Positions 31,993 through 41,071 are shown, numbered from the stretch's first letter. The stretch is DNA of 64,000 bases from Alphaproteobacteria bacterium (GCA_017308375.1 JAFKEW010000044.1:1-64000); one strand, 5' to 3'. Notes: generated from the letters alone by a model not told the origin. Numbers and translations: made by a program.

Positions 31993-34008
31993 TTGGCATT
32001 GTCGGGTCCCGTGCCGGAATCGGATGCTTTTTTCAATCCTGGCGCCATTGCGCTGATCGGGGCGTCGGTGTCGCCCACACGGATCGGCGGACGTACGCTG
32101 GCATCATTGCTCAAGCACGGTTTTTCAGGTCGCCTCTATCCGATAAATCCGTCGCACGACGTCATACAGGGCCTGCAGGCCTATGCGCGTATCGAGGATG
32201 TGCCGGAGCCGGTCGATCTTGCAATCATTGCGATTCCCGCGGCGGAGGTTCTCGATGCTTTGCATGCCTGTATTGCGAAGGACGTGCGGGCCGTCGTGAT
32301 CTATTCATCGGGTTTCGCGGAAGCGGGCGGTGAAGGCGCCACGATGCAGGCCGCGATACGTTCTTTGGCGCGCAAGGCCGGGATACGTGTTCTGGGGCCG
32401 AATTGCCTGGGTTTTATGAGCCTGCCTTCCAGAACAATCTGCACATTCGGTCAGGCACCCAATATCGGCCTTCCGGCTGGCGGCGGTGTGAGTATTGTCA
32501 GCCAAAGTGGTGCTTTTGGGACCTATGCCTACGCCGCGGGCCTGTTCCGCCGCATGCCGATCAGCCGCTGGATCACAACCGGAAACGAAGCCGATGTGGA
32601 TTTCAGCGATTGCGTCGATTGGTTCGTTCGGGACCCCGAGACGAAAGTCATCATGGGCTACATGGAAGGCTGCCGCGACGGTTCCAGGCTCATCCGTGCG
32701 CTCGAAAACGCCCGGCAGGCTGCCAAGCAGGTTGTGATTTTGAAAGTCGGGCGTTCGCCGGCCGGGGCTTCGGCGGCAGAGTCCCACACGGCCGCGCTGG
32801 CGGGAGACGATCAGATTTACGATTCGGTGTTTCGCCGATATGGCGTTTGCCGCGCGACGAGCCTGGAGGAATTTTTCGATACGGGCTATGCGCTTCTGCA
32901 TGGCCTTGCGCCGAACGGGAGGCGCGCCGCGGTCATTACCGCATCGGGCGGAGCAGGTGTTCTGATCGCGGATGAAGCTTCGGCGCACGGTTTTTCTCTT
33001 CCTCCTGTGCCGGACAATGTCCAGCGTGATCTGAAGAAGCGTGTTCCCTTTGCGGGCGTTCGCAATCCGATTGATGTGACCGCACAGGTGGGCAACGATC
33101 CGCAACTCTTTTCGCAGTTTTTCTCGGCCGTCGCTGAGACAGGCCATTATGACGCGATATTCTGCTTCCAAGGTCTTTCGGGATTGAATCGTGAGCCGGC
33201 GGAGCGGCTGTTGCGCCGGTGGACGGAGCTTCGGGGCAAATTTCCCAATCTGCCGATATTCATTTCGGCGATGGCCAGGGCCGTCGCTGCCATGTGCGAT
33301 CGCCACAAAACAGAGATCGTGCCGAGGCCCGCGCCGATTTCCGGGCCTGCCCCATGGCCGAAACTCAACGAAGTCGAGGCGGCGGAGCGTCTTAGTGATG
33401 CTGGAATACCGATGGCGCCCGGTGTGATCGCAGAATCTGCCGAAGAAGCCGTTGCGGCCGCCGGGAAGATTGGTTTTCCGGTGGTCCTTAAAATTCTTTC
33501 CGCGGACATACAGCACAAGTCCGATGTCGGCGGCGTCGCCGTGGGACTGACCAGCGATGAGACGGTGCGAAGGGCTTACGACAACGTGATGTCTTCCGTG
33601 AAGCGCAACCTTCCACGCGTTGCCGTAGATGGCGTTTTGGTTGCCCCAATGGTCGCGGGCGGCATCGAAGTCATTGTTGGCGCGCGCATCGATCCGCTGT
33701 TCGGACCTATGGTGATGGTGGGGCTTGGCGGCACGATGGTCGAAGTGTTGAAGGACGTGAGTTTTTGCCTCGCGCCTCTGTCGCTGTCCGAGGCGCGGAG
33801 CGCAGTAAACCGCCTTCGCGGCGCGCGCATTCTGGATGGCGTGAGGGGAAATCCTGCTGCCGACAAAGAGGCGCTTGCCGAGATGTTGGTCCGCCTGGGG
33901 GATTTCGCGGCCAAACACGCAGGATCTATCGAAAGTGTCGAAATAAATCCGCTGATTGTGAAGCCGGAAGGCGAAGGGGTTATCGGGCTTGATGCTCTAA
34001 TTTCTTAG
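31993..34008 (+). CDS. acyl-CoA synthetase, NDP-forming (acetate-CoA ligase family)
   Basis: 671-aa enzyme that activates a carboxylic acid to its CoA thioester with ATP, releasing ADP. N-terminal CoA-binding domain (GAIALIGASVSPTRIGGRTLASLL), succinyl-CoA-ligase-like middle domain (GGGVSIVSQSGAFGTYAY; ESHTAALAGDDQIYDSVFRRYGV with the phospho-His candidate in SHTAALAG), and C-terminal ATP-grasp domain (KIGFPVVLKILSADIQHKSDVGGVAVGL...ESVEINPLIV). The start is TTG, 4-8 nt after GGGAGATAC. It overlaps the convergent LysR gene by 29 bp. Acid substrate unknown. Confidence 0.92.
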   Translation: MALSGPVPESDAFFNPGAIALIGASVSPTRIGGRTLASLLKHGFSGRLYPINPSHDVIQGLQAYARIEDVPEPVDLAIIAIPAAEVLDALHACIAKDVRAVVIYSSGFAEAGGEGATMQAAIRSLARKAGIRVLGPNCLGFMSLPSRTICTFGQAPNIGLPAGGGVSIVSQSGAFGTYAYAAGLFRRMPISRWITTGNEADVDFSDCVDWFVRDPETKVIMGYMEGCRDGSRLIRALENARQAAKQVVILKVGRSPAGASAAESHTAALAGDDQIYDSVFRRYGVCRATSLEEFFDTGYALLHGLAPNGRRAAVITASGGAGVLIADEASAHGFSLPPVPDNVQRDLKKRVPFAGVRNPIDVTAQVGNDPQLFSQFFSAVAETGHYDAIFCFQGLSGLNREPAERLLRRWTELRGKFPNLPIFISAMARAVAAMCDRHKTEIVPRPAPISGPAPWPKLNEVEAAERLSDAGIPMAPGVIAESAEEAVAAAGKIGFPVVLKILSADIQHKSDVGGVAVGLTSDETVRRAYDNVMSSVKRNLPRVAVDGVLVAPMVAGGIEVIVGARIDPLFGPMVMVGLGGTMVEVLKDVSFCLAPLSLSEARSAVNRLRGARILDGVRGNPAADKEALAEMLVRLGDFAAKHAGSIESVEINPLIVKPEGEGVIGLDALIS

Positions 34009-34984
34009 CGTTCGATGCGATGGGCGATTGTTGCGCTTGCCATTCGGGATCGTTCAGGTTTCCGGATACGTTTTTTGCGATCTCTACGAAGTTTCGCACC
34101 ATCGGGAAAAGCCAGGTCTCCCGCAGTGCCAGCGCAACGCAATGGTGGTGAATTTGCAGGTCCCGGTTGACGAAGAAAATTCGTTTCTTTCGGATGTCTT
34201 CCTGGAAGACCTGATACGGTGCGTAAGCTATGGCATCTGAGTTAAGAATGATGTGGCGAACCAGTTCGTAATCATCCACTTGGTAGGCGCCGAGATTCTG
34301 GCGTTGTCCGGCGTTTAGCTTCGCAGGGAAAAACGCCCGTTGATGCCGCGTCATTCCGATTCCCGCCATCGGATAATCCAGAAGTTCCTCGATCTGGCGC
34401 GGTTTGCCGGATTCTAAAATCTTGTGGCCTTTGCGCGCAAAGAAAGACAGCTTCAGTGTGACGAGGTCCGTTCGCACGAAGCTATGGTCCTGATCGAGCG
34501 CACCGTCCAGTTCGGAGTATTCGCTGGAGCTTATCGCGACATCTATGGCGCGTGTCGTAAGCAATTTCAGGATGTCCGGCGTACTTCCAATTTTGGTCTT
34601 AAGGCTCAACTTGGGGAATTCGCCCAGAATTGTCGTGACGGCAGGCAGGAAGATGAGGTGGCGTATGACCGGACCCATGCCGACGCGCAACCGCCCGGAT
34701 TCGCCTTTGGCCATCATTCTGACTTCACGCGCGATTGTCGCGATGCTTTCCATCGGCGGTACCGCACGAGAGACGATGTAATTGGCAAACGGCGTGGGTT
34801 TCGCGCCATCGCCCGCCCTTTCGAAAAGCGCCGTGCCAAGCTGATCTTCGATGCGCGCGATGCTTCGGCTGAGTGCTGGTTGGGAAATGCCGAGTTCGCG
34901 GGCGGCTCGCCCTATTCCACCAGACCTGCATACTTCGATTATTTGTCTGATTTGGCGGACGTCGATCTCGCCTCTGCTATTCAA
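33980..34984 (-). CDS. LysR family transcriptional regulator
   Basis: 334-aa LysR-type regulator with an N-terminal winged HTH (QIIEVCRSGGIGRAARELGISQPALSRSIARIEDQLGTALFERAGDG) and a periplasmic-binding-like effector domain. It is divergent from the ThDP enzyme gene across 213 bp and convergent with the acyl-CoA synthetase. LysR regulators usually act on the divergent neighbour, so it likely controls the ThDP enzyme and MFS genes in response to a pathway intermediate. Confidence 0.93.
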   Translation of the reverse strand: MNSRGEIDVRQIRQIIEVCRSGGIGRAARELGISQPALSRSIARIEDQLGTALFERAGDGAKPTPFANYIVSRAVPPMESIATIAREVRMMAKGESGRLRVGMGPVIRHLIFLPAVTTILGEFPKLSLKTKIGSTPDILKLLTTRAIDVAISSSEYSELDGALDQDHSFVRTDLVTLKLSFFARKGHKILESGKPRQIEELLDYPMAGIGMTRHQRAFFPAKLNAGQRQNLGAYQVDDYELVRHIILNSDAIAYAPYQVFQEDIRKKRIFFVNRDLQIHHHCVALALRETWLFPMVRNFVEIAKNVSGNLNDPEWQAQQSPIASNAKKLEHQAR

Positions 34985-35197
34985 ATGTGCACCTCATCGA
35001 AAGAAATTTCGAATCCTTCGTCCGGTTGATTATCGCACCCACCAATAGAAAAGGCCCCCCGGCCTTTGCAGGCCATATGCCTTTCCGGCATGCCCATCAC
35101 AGCCACAAAACATTTCACTACTCCCATCAAAATAGCAAACTTGGCGAACGATAGGCAACGCCGCCCATCCGTCGTAGTGAAGCCGGGAGACGCGTAT

Positions 35198-36874
35198 ATG
35201 AAATTGAAGGGCGGGGACGCTTTTGTACAGTTGCTGAAAGCTTTCGGCGTGTCCCACATATTTGGAATACCGGGCGACAGCCTTGGCTTATACGATGCTC
35301 TCGTCAGGGACGGTGGCATCCAGCATGTTCTGGTGCGCCATGAGCAGGCGGCCGCGCATATGGCTGATGCATTCGCCAGGGTGTCGGGGCGGGTCGGTGT
35401 TTGTGATGCTTCGTCCGGCCCCGGTGTCACAAATCTGGTTACGGGCCTGGCGACGGCTTACGCTGACTCCGTACCTGTGCTGGCCGTCGCCACGACTTCT
35501 CCGACCAAAATCCGCAATCGCAATAACTTTCAGGAGCTGGATCAGCCGGCCCTGTTGCACACCGTGACCAAAGCCGTCATCGAAATCGATCGGCCCGAGC
35601 GCATTCCTGATCTCGTTAAGCGTGCTTTCCGGATTGCAACCACTGGGCGGCCGGGGCCGGTGGTACTCAACGTCCCGTTGGATGTATTTCTGAGAAGTGC
35701 GGAATACGGAGAAAGCGATCTCTTATGCGACACGGTATTCGGGCGATACCCCGCCTTGCGCGTTCGCGCCGAAGCGAAAGAGGCCGGTGTCGTTCTGGAT
35801 GCGCTCCGCAAGGCAAGAAAGCCCGTTATATGGTGCGGTGGCGGCGTCATCATTTCGGGTGCGAGTGCGGAAGTTGAAGCCTTTGCTGAATTAACGGGCA
35901 TACCCGTTGCGACGACCTATATGGGAAAGGGCGCGATTCCCGAAACACACACTTTGAGTTTGGGGCCTGCCGGACAGCTCGGCCGGCCGCCGACGAACGA
36001 ATACCTCGCCGGTGTCGATTTCGTGCTGGCCATTGGCACCCGCTTCACAAATGTGGATACCGCGAACTGGACAGTGCCGAAACCCGGAACGCCGATGATC
36101 CAGATCGACATCGATCCCATCGAGCTCGGCAAGAATTATGATGTGGTCCACGCCGTCTGGAGTGACGCCAAACTCTTCCTTCAGGATCTGATTGCTGCGG
36201 CCCAGAAAATGAAGTGGGAGGGCGCGCGCGCGGATGCAGCCGTGGGCGCTCTGCGCACCTCATGGCTCGCGACATCGGGCATAGAGAGCCCGCAATCGTC
36301 TCCTAACAACGAAGAGCCGGTCCATCCTTTACAGGCGATCCGGGCCTTGCGAGAGGCAATGCGTCCGGACGACACCCTGATTTGCGATTCCGGATTCAAC
36401 CAGATCTGGGGCGGGCAATATTTTGAGTTGCAGCGGCCTGGGCGGCACTACGTCGGGCCGCGTGGCATGGGCACAATGGGGTTCGCCTTTCCTGCTGCAA
36501 TCGGGGCAAAGATGGCCTGCCCGGACAGGCGCTTTGTTGCGCTGGCCGGTGACGGTGGTTTTATGATGCTGGTTCATGAGTTGGAAACATCGATTCGCAT
36601 GAAAACACCGGTGGTGGTGTGTGTTCTGAACAACGGGAATCTCGAATACTGCCGCCAGGCGCAAATCGGGTTGATGGGCGGGCGCCTGCTTTCGACAGAG
36701 TTCACGGACACGAATTTCGCTGAAATCGCGAAGGCGTTCGGGGCGCGCGGCGTGCGGGTAACGCGAAGCACAGAATTGCGCGGTGTCATTCGTGCCGCGC
36801 TCGAGTCACCGGTAACGACTGTGGTCGAGATCATAACGCCGCAGTCGGCAAAGCCTGATGGGGTCGCGTTCTGA
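35198..36874 (+). CDS. thiamine diphosphate-dependent enzyme, acetolactate synthase-like
   Basis: 558-aa ThDP enzyme of the acetolactate synthase/glyoxylate carboligase/2-hydroxyacyl-CoA lyase group. The cofactor-activating Glu is E49 in LVRHEQAAAHMADAFARVSG; the C-terminal ThDP-Mg motif GDGGFMM...NNGNLEY is present, and the FAD/ADP-like middle domain lies around residues 190-330. No small regulatory subunit gene is nearby, so it is probably a catabolic carboligase or lyase rather than the biosynthetic IlvB. The frame is open upstream, but the ATG at 35198 has a GGGAG site and starts at the conserved GGDAFVQLLKAFGV. The next gene overlaps or begins directly after its stop. Confidence 0.88.
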   Translation: MKLKGGDAFVQLLKAFGVSHIFGIPGDSLGLYDALVRDGGIQHVLVRHEQAAAHMADAFARVSGRVGVCDASSGPGVTNLVTGLATAYADSVPVLAVATTSPTKIRNRNNFQELDQPALLHTVTKAVIEIDRPERIPDLVKRAFRIATTGRPGPVVLNVPLDVFLRSAEYGESDLLCDTVFGRYPALRVRAEAKEAGVVLDALRKARKPVIWCGGGVIISGASAEVEAFAELTGIPVATTYMGKGAIPETHTLSLGPAGQLGRPPTNEYLAGVDFVLAIGTRFTNVDTANWTVPKPGTPMIQIDIDPIELGKNYDVVHAVWSDAKLFLQDLIAAAQKMKWEGARADAAVGALRTSWLATSGIESPQSSPNNEEPVHPLQAIRALREAMRPDDTLICDSGFNQIWGGQYFELQRPGRHYVGPRGMGTMGFAFPAAIGAKMACPDRRFVALAGDGGFMMLVHELETSIRMKTPVVVCVLNNGNLEYCRQAQIGLMGGRLLSTEFTDTNFAEIAKAFGARGVRVTRSTELRGVIRAALESPVTTVVEIITPQSAKPDGVAF

Positions 36875-36875
36875 C

Positions 36876-38240
36876 ATGGGGCACAACGAGGGGGGAGTGT
36901 TGGAGGTGAAACCCGGGCAGGCGCATGGTGGAACCGCTACCACGCAGTCCGCCGCCACCTCTTATTCATACTATATCCTGATCGTGCTGATGCTCGGCAA
37001 CACCTGCGCATTTCTCGATCGGAGCATAATCAGCGTCCTGCTCCCGCAACTGAAGCATGAGCTTCATCTGGGCGATGCGAGCCTGGGCTTTCTCTCCGGG
37101 TTTGCGTTTACGGCCTGTTACGTGCTGTTCGGATTGCCGCTTTCCGCGCTTGCCGAACGGACAAGCCGTCGCAACATAGTCGGCGTGTCCGTTGCTCTTT
37201 GGAGTGTGATGACGGCATTGTGCGGCCGTGTCGCGAGCTTCGGCCAACTCGTTCTCCTGCGCATTGGCGTCGGAATTGGAGAGGCCGGGATGACACCGTC
37301 CGCGCATTCCCTGATTTCCGATCTGTTTCCGCCGGAGCGGCGAGGAACCGCCGTTTCGATATACACAATCGGAATCCATTTGGGCATCTTTACCGGGTTG
37401 GCGCTTGGCGGTTATCTGGCGGAACATTACGGCTGGCGCAAAACGTTTTTCTTCATTTCCCTTCCTGGCATTGTCATCGCACTGCTCGTTTTTCTGACGG
37501 TCGTAGAACCGGCGCGTGGCCGGCGTGAAAGGATTTCCTTCGCGGGCCCACAATACCAATCATTCCCGAAAGTCATACAGCTTTTGTGGACGGATCGCAG
37601 TCTCCGTTACACGATGCTCGGCACAACGTTCTGTTCCTTTGTCACCTTCGGCCTGGGTGCATGGCTTCCATCTTTTCTTGTTCGCTCACATAGTTTGACG
37701 GTCGCCCAGGCGGGGTTGATCCTCGGTGTCGCCAGCGGACTGGGGGGATTGATCGGCACATTGGTCGGTGGAGTCCTTTCCGACCGGTTCAGTGAACGCA
37801 ATCCGCATTGGCGCTTGTGGATCGTCGCGGTGGCGCTGATGATTTTCCCGGTAGCGGTACTGGTCCTTTTGCATACGGCAAGTATTGCGGTCATCGGTGT
37901 CGCGGCTATGAGCAGCACTTTGTTCACGGCGGTTCACAAGGCGCCCACCTCGGCAGTGACGCTCAATCTGACGCCGCCGCGCATGCGTGCGCGAGCCACT
38001 GCCTTGACACTGTTTCTGACCAATCTTTTGGGGGGTGGGCTCGGTCCTCTCATTGTCGGTGGGGTGAGCGATGCGCTGCGGCCCACATTCGGCGCGGATA
38101 GCCTGCGATACGCCCTGATCACGATCGCGTTTTTCGCCCTTGCCAGCGCGTTCTTCTACTTCGTGGCCGGCCGGTATCTCGGGATTGCGGGGCACCCAAG
38201 CGCGGCCGCGGAAAAATCCGCTACTGAAGCGCCCGGATAG
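36876..38240 (+). CDS. MFS transporter, spinster-like
   Basis: Inner-membrane carrier of about 454 aa with 12 predicted helices. The MFS pattern is clear: AFLDRSIISVLLPQLKHELHLGDASLGFLSGFAFTACYVLFGLPLSALAERTSRRNIVGVSVALWS. The unusual DRSI after TM1 and the SRR loop match the spinster-like group common in catabolic clusters of sphingomonads and caulobacters. Start uncertain: ATG 36876 (two bases after the ThDP enzyme stop) or ATG 36858 inside that gene. It probably imports the substrate across the inner membrane. Confidence 0.9.
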   Translation: MGHNEGGVLEVKPGQAHGGTATTQSAATSYSYYILIVLMLGNTCAFLDRSIISVLLPQLKHELHLGDASLGFLSGFAFTACYVLFGLPLSALAERTSRRNIVGVSVALWSVMTALCGRVASFGQLVLLRIGVGIGEAGMTPSAHSLISDLFPPERRGTAVSIYTIGIHLGIFTGLALGGYLAEHYGWRKTFFFISLPGIVIALLVFLTVVEPARGRRERISFAGPQYQSFPKVIQLLWTDRSLRYTMLGTTFCSFVTFGLGAWLPSFLVRSHSLTVAQAGLILGVASGLGGLIGTLVGGVLSDRFSERNPHWRLWIVAVALMIFPVAVLVLLHTASIAVIGVAAMSSTLFTAVHKAPTSAVTLNLTPPRMRARATALTLFLTNLLGGGLGPLIVGGVSDALRPTFGADSLRYALITIAFFALASAFFYFVAGRYLGIAGHPSAAAEKSATEAPG

Positions 38241-38385
38241 GTGGCTGTCTGCCTGAGCGTGACTGCGCCGGCAGTCGCTTCGCGTCTCTGGCCGGGGGCG
38301 AGGTTTGTGGTGCGTTGGAGTTTATTGGGAAGCACTGGCGTGCCAGTTTCACACCCGAAGCGGACTCCGCAGCCCAGGCCTTTAA

Positions 38386-38814
38386 TCAATGTGCCTGTTT
38401 GCGGGGCTTGGGGAGGGGTTTTTGGGGCCTGGCTTTGCCGTTGCCACCTCTTTGCGCCGAACCGCTTCCGGCACCGGCGAGAAACAATTTTATGACCACC
38501 GCATTGTTGTGTTCGGTGTCGCGGGCCGCAAACAGCAAGGTCGTTTTGCCCTTGGCCGCAATCGCCTTCAACTCCGCCACTGCCGGGTTGGCGGTCAGTT
38601 CGTTGTGGTAACGCCGGCGGAACTCGTCCCATCTGGCCGGATCATGGCCGAACCATTGGCGCAATGCCGTGCTGGGCGCCACGTCGCGCAACCAGACCGT
38701 GACGGCCGCTTCCTCCTTGCGCAGGCCGCGCGGCCAGATCCGGTCCACCAGCACCCTTTGGCCGTCGCCCGGTGCCGCCCCGTCGTAAACCCGCTTGATT
38801 GCCAATTCTGCCAT
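38386..38814 (-). CDS. DUF488 family protein (YeaO-like)
   Basis: 142-aa soluble protein of the DUF488 family: IKRVYDGAAPGDGQRVLVDRIWPRGLRKEEAAVTVWLRDVAPSTALRQWFGHDPARWDEFRRRYHNEL has the conserved DRxWPRG and FxHDPxRWxEFxxRY motifs. Molecular function unknown. The C-terminal tail (GSAQRGGNGKARPQKPLPKPRKQAH) is a basic extension. It is divergent from the NsrR-like gene, which suggests shared regulation. Confidence 0.88.
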   Translation of the reverse strand: MAELAIKRVYDGAAPGDGQRVLVDRIWPRGLRKEEAAVTVWLRDVAPSTALRQWFGHDPARWDEFRRRYHNELTANPAVAELKAIAAKGKTTLLFAARDTEHNNAVVIKLFLAGAGSGSAQRGGNGKARPQKPLPKPRKQAH

Positions 38815-38903
38815 CGCTTTTCCTTTCACTGAACGGCCCCGGCATCCGCGGGCCTGCTACCGGATGACGGCAACTGGACAACAGATTGTCGCGAAAATAG
38901 CAT

Positions 38904-38919
38904 ATAACATACTTGTTAT
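38904..38919. promoter_or_regulatory. inverted repeat upstream of the NsrR-like gene
   Basis: ATAACA-TACT-TGTTAT, perfect 6-bp arms, centred about 42 bp before the regulator ATG in the divergent intergenic region. It could be an autoregulatory operator or overlap the -10 region; its sequence differs from the AGGTAT boxes further downstream. Confidence 0.4.
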
Positions 38920-38953
38920 CGCAGATCGACAGAACTTCGGCCGGAAGGGTCCC

Positions 38954-39412
38954 ATGCGCCTGACACTCCATACTGACCTTGCGCTTCGGCTTCTCATGCT
39001 GCTGGCGCTGGAGCCCGATGATCTTCACACGATTGAGGAGGTGGCGACCCGTTATCGCATCTCCCGCAATCATCTGATGAAGGTAACGCAGACCCTGACG
39101 CAGGGCAGGTTTGTCGAAAGCCTGCGCGGCCGTGGCGGCGGCCTCCGGCTGGCAAAGCCGGCGGCGCGCATCAATCTCGGTGCGGTTATCCGTGCCACGG
39201 AGGATAGTTTGGCACTGGTCGAATGTTTCGACCATGGGCGCAACACCTGCATCGTGTCTTCGGCCTGCGGCTTGCGCGGGCCGCTGGAAGAAGCGCTCGC
39301 CGCATTCCTGACCGTACTGGACAAATACTCGCTTGCCGATCTGATCGCCAACCCCGGCACCTACCGGCGCATGCGCAAAATTCTCTCCGAAAGCACTACT
39401 GCCCCCCTTTGA
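38954..39412 (+). CDS. nsrR: Rrf2 family repressor, NsrR-like NO sensor
   Basis: 152-aa Fe-S regulator. The Rrf2 winged HTH is MRLTLHTDLALRLLMLLALEPDDLHTIEEVATRYRISRNHLMKVTQTL, with NsrR-like SLRGRGGGLRLAKPA after it. Three cysteines expected to bind the NO-sensitive cluster are C91, C99 and C105 (ECFDHGRNTCIVSSACGL), matching NsrR spacing more than IscR. The frame is open upstream, but the ATG 38954 is where the family starts. Likely represses NO-detoxification genes; candidate boxes occur at 39492-39508, 53272-53288 and 55100-55116. Confidence 0.85.
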   Translation: MRLTLHTDLALRLLMLLALEPDDLHTIEEVATRYRISRNHLMKVTQTLTQGRFVESLRGRGGGLRLAKPAARINLGAVIRATEDSLALVECFDHGRNTCIVSSACGLRGPLEEALAAFLTVLDKYSLADLIANPGTYRRMRKILSESTTAPL

Positions 39413-39466
39413 TTGGCGCCCCCTTGTTTGGTGCAAGGTGTCGCATCACGAAATGACGCATTGGAA

Positions 39467-39508
39467 ATACCTCTTTTCGCGCTTATGAAAGAGGTATCTT
39501 AAATGCTT
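39467..39508. promoter_or_regulatory. candidate NsrR operator region before the membrane-protein gene
   Basis: Two parts: inverted repeat ATACCTCTTT (39467-39476)/AAAGAGGTAT (39488-39497), and AGGTATCTTAAATGCTT (39492-39508), which shares the AGGTAT half-site and 5-nt spacer with the box before the hemoglobin gene. Lies 140-180 bp before the ATG at 39649. Confidence 0.5.
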
Positions 39509-39648
39509 CATTTGGTGTGATGCCAGATGGTGAACACGGCAGACTTTGTTAACCGGACGCTTTGCTTGGAAGGCCGCTTCCTTGCCGGCCTTACAGGTTC
39601 TCCGGCCCGCATTGCCAGGCCGTTCATTCCACAAATCGGGAGAGTCTG

Positions 39649-40101
39649 ATGAGCCAGGCAAGTCACGCATTGCAGGAAACACAGGCTGTTGTGCCGCCAG
39701 CGGAAGCGAAGCGGGCTGAAGTGAAACCGATGCCGCTGGTGCCGGCGCGTATTGATATGCACCCGAGTGTGTTCCGGGTGGCTTTCGTCTGCTGGCTAGC
39801 ACTGCTCAGCGTGTTCTGGGTGACCTTTTTCGTCAGCACCAACGCGCTTTTCATGGTGGTGGTCAGCACATTCTATGCGGTGGTTTTCTTCGGTGTGCCT
39901 TACACGTTCTGGCGCATCAACCCAAAGCGGGCTGCACCGCGGCAGGGCCTGCACGAATTTATGCGCGCGCCGTTTGAAACCATGTATGGCGTGGTGAGCG
40001 GGCGGGATGCGCTTCTGCAAGTAATCCTGGTGCCGTTGGCGGTAACGATCGGCGGTATCGGGATGGCTATCGCCATTCACGCGGCCCGCGCCGCCTATTA
40101 G
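39649..40101 (+). CDS. small two-to-three-helix membrane protein, unknown function
   Basis: 150-aa protein with an Ala/Pro/Glu-rich cytoplasmic N-terminus and three hydrophobic segments (FRVAFVCWLALLSVFWVTFFV; FMVVVSTFYAVVFFGVPYTFW; LLQVILVPLAVTIGGIGMAIAI). No known family recognised. A GGGAGAG site precedes the ATG. The upstream AGGTAT-type boxes suggest that it is a nitrosative-stress gene; if so it would be a small NO-response membrane protein. Convergent with the next gene, with a shared hairpin. Confidence 0.7.
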   Translation: MSQASHALQETQAVVPPAEAKRAEVKPMPLVPARIDMHPSVFRVAFVCWLALLSVFWVTFFVSTNALFMVVVSTFYAVVFFGVPYTFWRINPKRAAPRQGLHEFMRAPFETMYGVVSGRDALLQVILVPLAVTIGGIGMAIAIHAARAAY

Positions 40102-40128
40102 GTCTACCGAAGCCTGCGCCAGCGTCGC

Positions 40129-40161
40129 GATCGGCGGGATCAGGAGATTCGCCCGCCGATC
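40129..40161. terminator. bidirectional hairpin between convergent genes
   Basis: GATCGGCGGG (40129-40138) pairs perfectly with CCCGCCGATC (40152-40161), 13-nt loop. It overlaps the end of the lipoprotein gene and has no T-tract. Confidence 0.45.
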
Positions 40162-40439
40162 CGCGGCAACAGCGCCAGAAGTGCCACCAGCAGGCAGAGT
40201 GCAAACCCGAGCAGAAAGCCCAGTTCGTACCCAAAGCCGCTATTGGGGAAGGCATAGGCCCGCACCGGCGCGAACAGGCTCGCGATCAGGGAAAAAATCG
40301 CAATAAAGCCGTGCAGGATGCCGGAGAAGAACCCGGGCACGTTTGCGGCACCGATCATCGGTTGATGCGCACACCCGCTGAGGACGGCAGCACCCATTCC
40401 CAACAGCGCCAGATTGCAGCACCTTTGCCATTTGCGCAT
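40140..40439 (-). CDS. small lipoprotein with two membrane segments
   Basis: 99-aa protein with a lipobox (GMGAAVLSGCAHQ, Cys about residue 23) followed by two hydrophobic stretches (FFSGILHGFIAIFSLIASLFAPV; LGFLLGFALCLLVALLALL). Small lipoproteins with a GF-rich core like this are common near stress regulators but uncharacterised. The ATG at 40439 gives a proper signal sequence; the frame is open upstream for 25 codons. Confidence 0.65.
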   Translation of the reverse strand: MRKWQRCCNLALLGMGAAVLSGCAHQPMIGAANVPGFFSGILHGFIAIFSLIASLFAPVRAYAFPNSGFGYELGFLLGFALCLLVALLALLPRIGGRIS

Positions 40440-40532
40440 TGCCGCCCCGTCTCCCGTTCTGCCTGACCGGTCTTTGCCATCATAGCGGTTCCGGCTCTGC
40501 GGGCGTCCAAGCATTTTGCCCCGTCCTAAGGC

Positions 40533-40961
40533 TTACCGGTCCAGCTGGCGCAGGATCGTGCGCAGGGTCGGTGCGATCTGGCGCAGTTGGGTCCGGTGGG
40601 TGGCGGTCAGCTTCTCCAGAACCTTTTCGCCCTTTCTGGTCAGTTTCAGGGTGGCGCGGCGGCCATCCGCGGGGTCTGGTTTGCGCACCACATAGCCCGC
40701 CCGGACCAGCCGGTTGATCAGCCCCACGGCGCTGTTGTGCTTGACGACCAGGTGCCGGGCCAGCTCCCCGACCGACAGGGCCTCGTCCTCATGCCCTTTG
40801 ATCGCCAGCAGGACCTGGTGCTGCTGGGGGGCCAGACCCAGCTCCAACGCCCGCTCCTCGCTGAAAACGAGGAACCCGCGCAGGATGTGCCGGAAGTCGG
40901 CCAACAACCTGTAGTCTGCCATGGTCAGCGGGGCTGGGGTTTCGGCTCGCTTTTCTATCAT
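40533..40961 (-). CDS. MarR family transcriptional regulator
   Basis: 142-aa winged-HTH dimer: RALELGLAPQQHQVLLAIKGHEDEALSVGELARHLVVKHNSAVGLINRLVRAGYVVRKPDPADGRRATLKLTRKGEKVLEKL shows the recognition helix and the DxR wing loop (DPADGRR) of MarR proteins. An internal ATG at 40922 is an alternative start. Divergent from the ClC channel gene; the perfect inverted repeat between them is the likely operator, so it probably represses the channel gene and itself. Confidence 0.9.
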   Translation of the reverse strand: MIEKRAETPAPLTMADYRLLADFRHILRGFLVFSEERALELGLAPQQHQVLLAIKGHEDEALSVGELARHLVVKHNSAVGLINRLVRAGYVVRKPDPADGRRATLKLTRKGEKVLEKLTATHRTQLRQIAPTLRTILRQLDR

Positions 40962-40994
40962 TGTCCCCTGCCATTAACCCCAAAGGTGGAGTTG

Positions 40995-41019
40995 ATTTAT
41001 GTCCTCTGACGACATAAAT
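40995..41019. promoter_or_regulatory. candidate MarR operator between marR and clc
   Basis: ATTTATGTC (40995-41003) and GACATAAAT (41011-41019) form perfect 9-bp arms with a 7-nt spacer, in the middle of the 110-bp divergent intergenic region. Confidence 0.7.
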
Positions 41020-41071
41020 ACCCTCCCCCGGAGCCTCTTCACTCGACTGCGACAGGGGAACAATTCGTTTC

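Noticed and set aside
32305..33918. 537-aa minus-strand frame inside the acyl-CoA synthetase
   Set aside because: Antisense to a clearly recognised gene, no motif, composition of a shadow frame.
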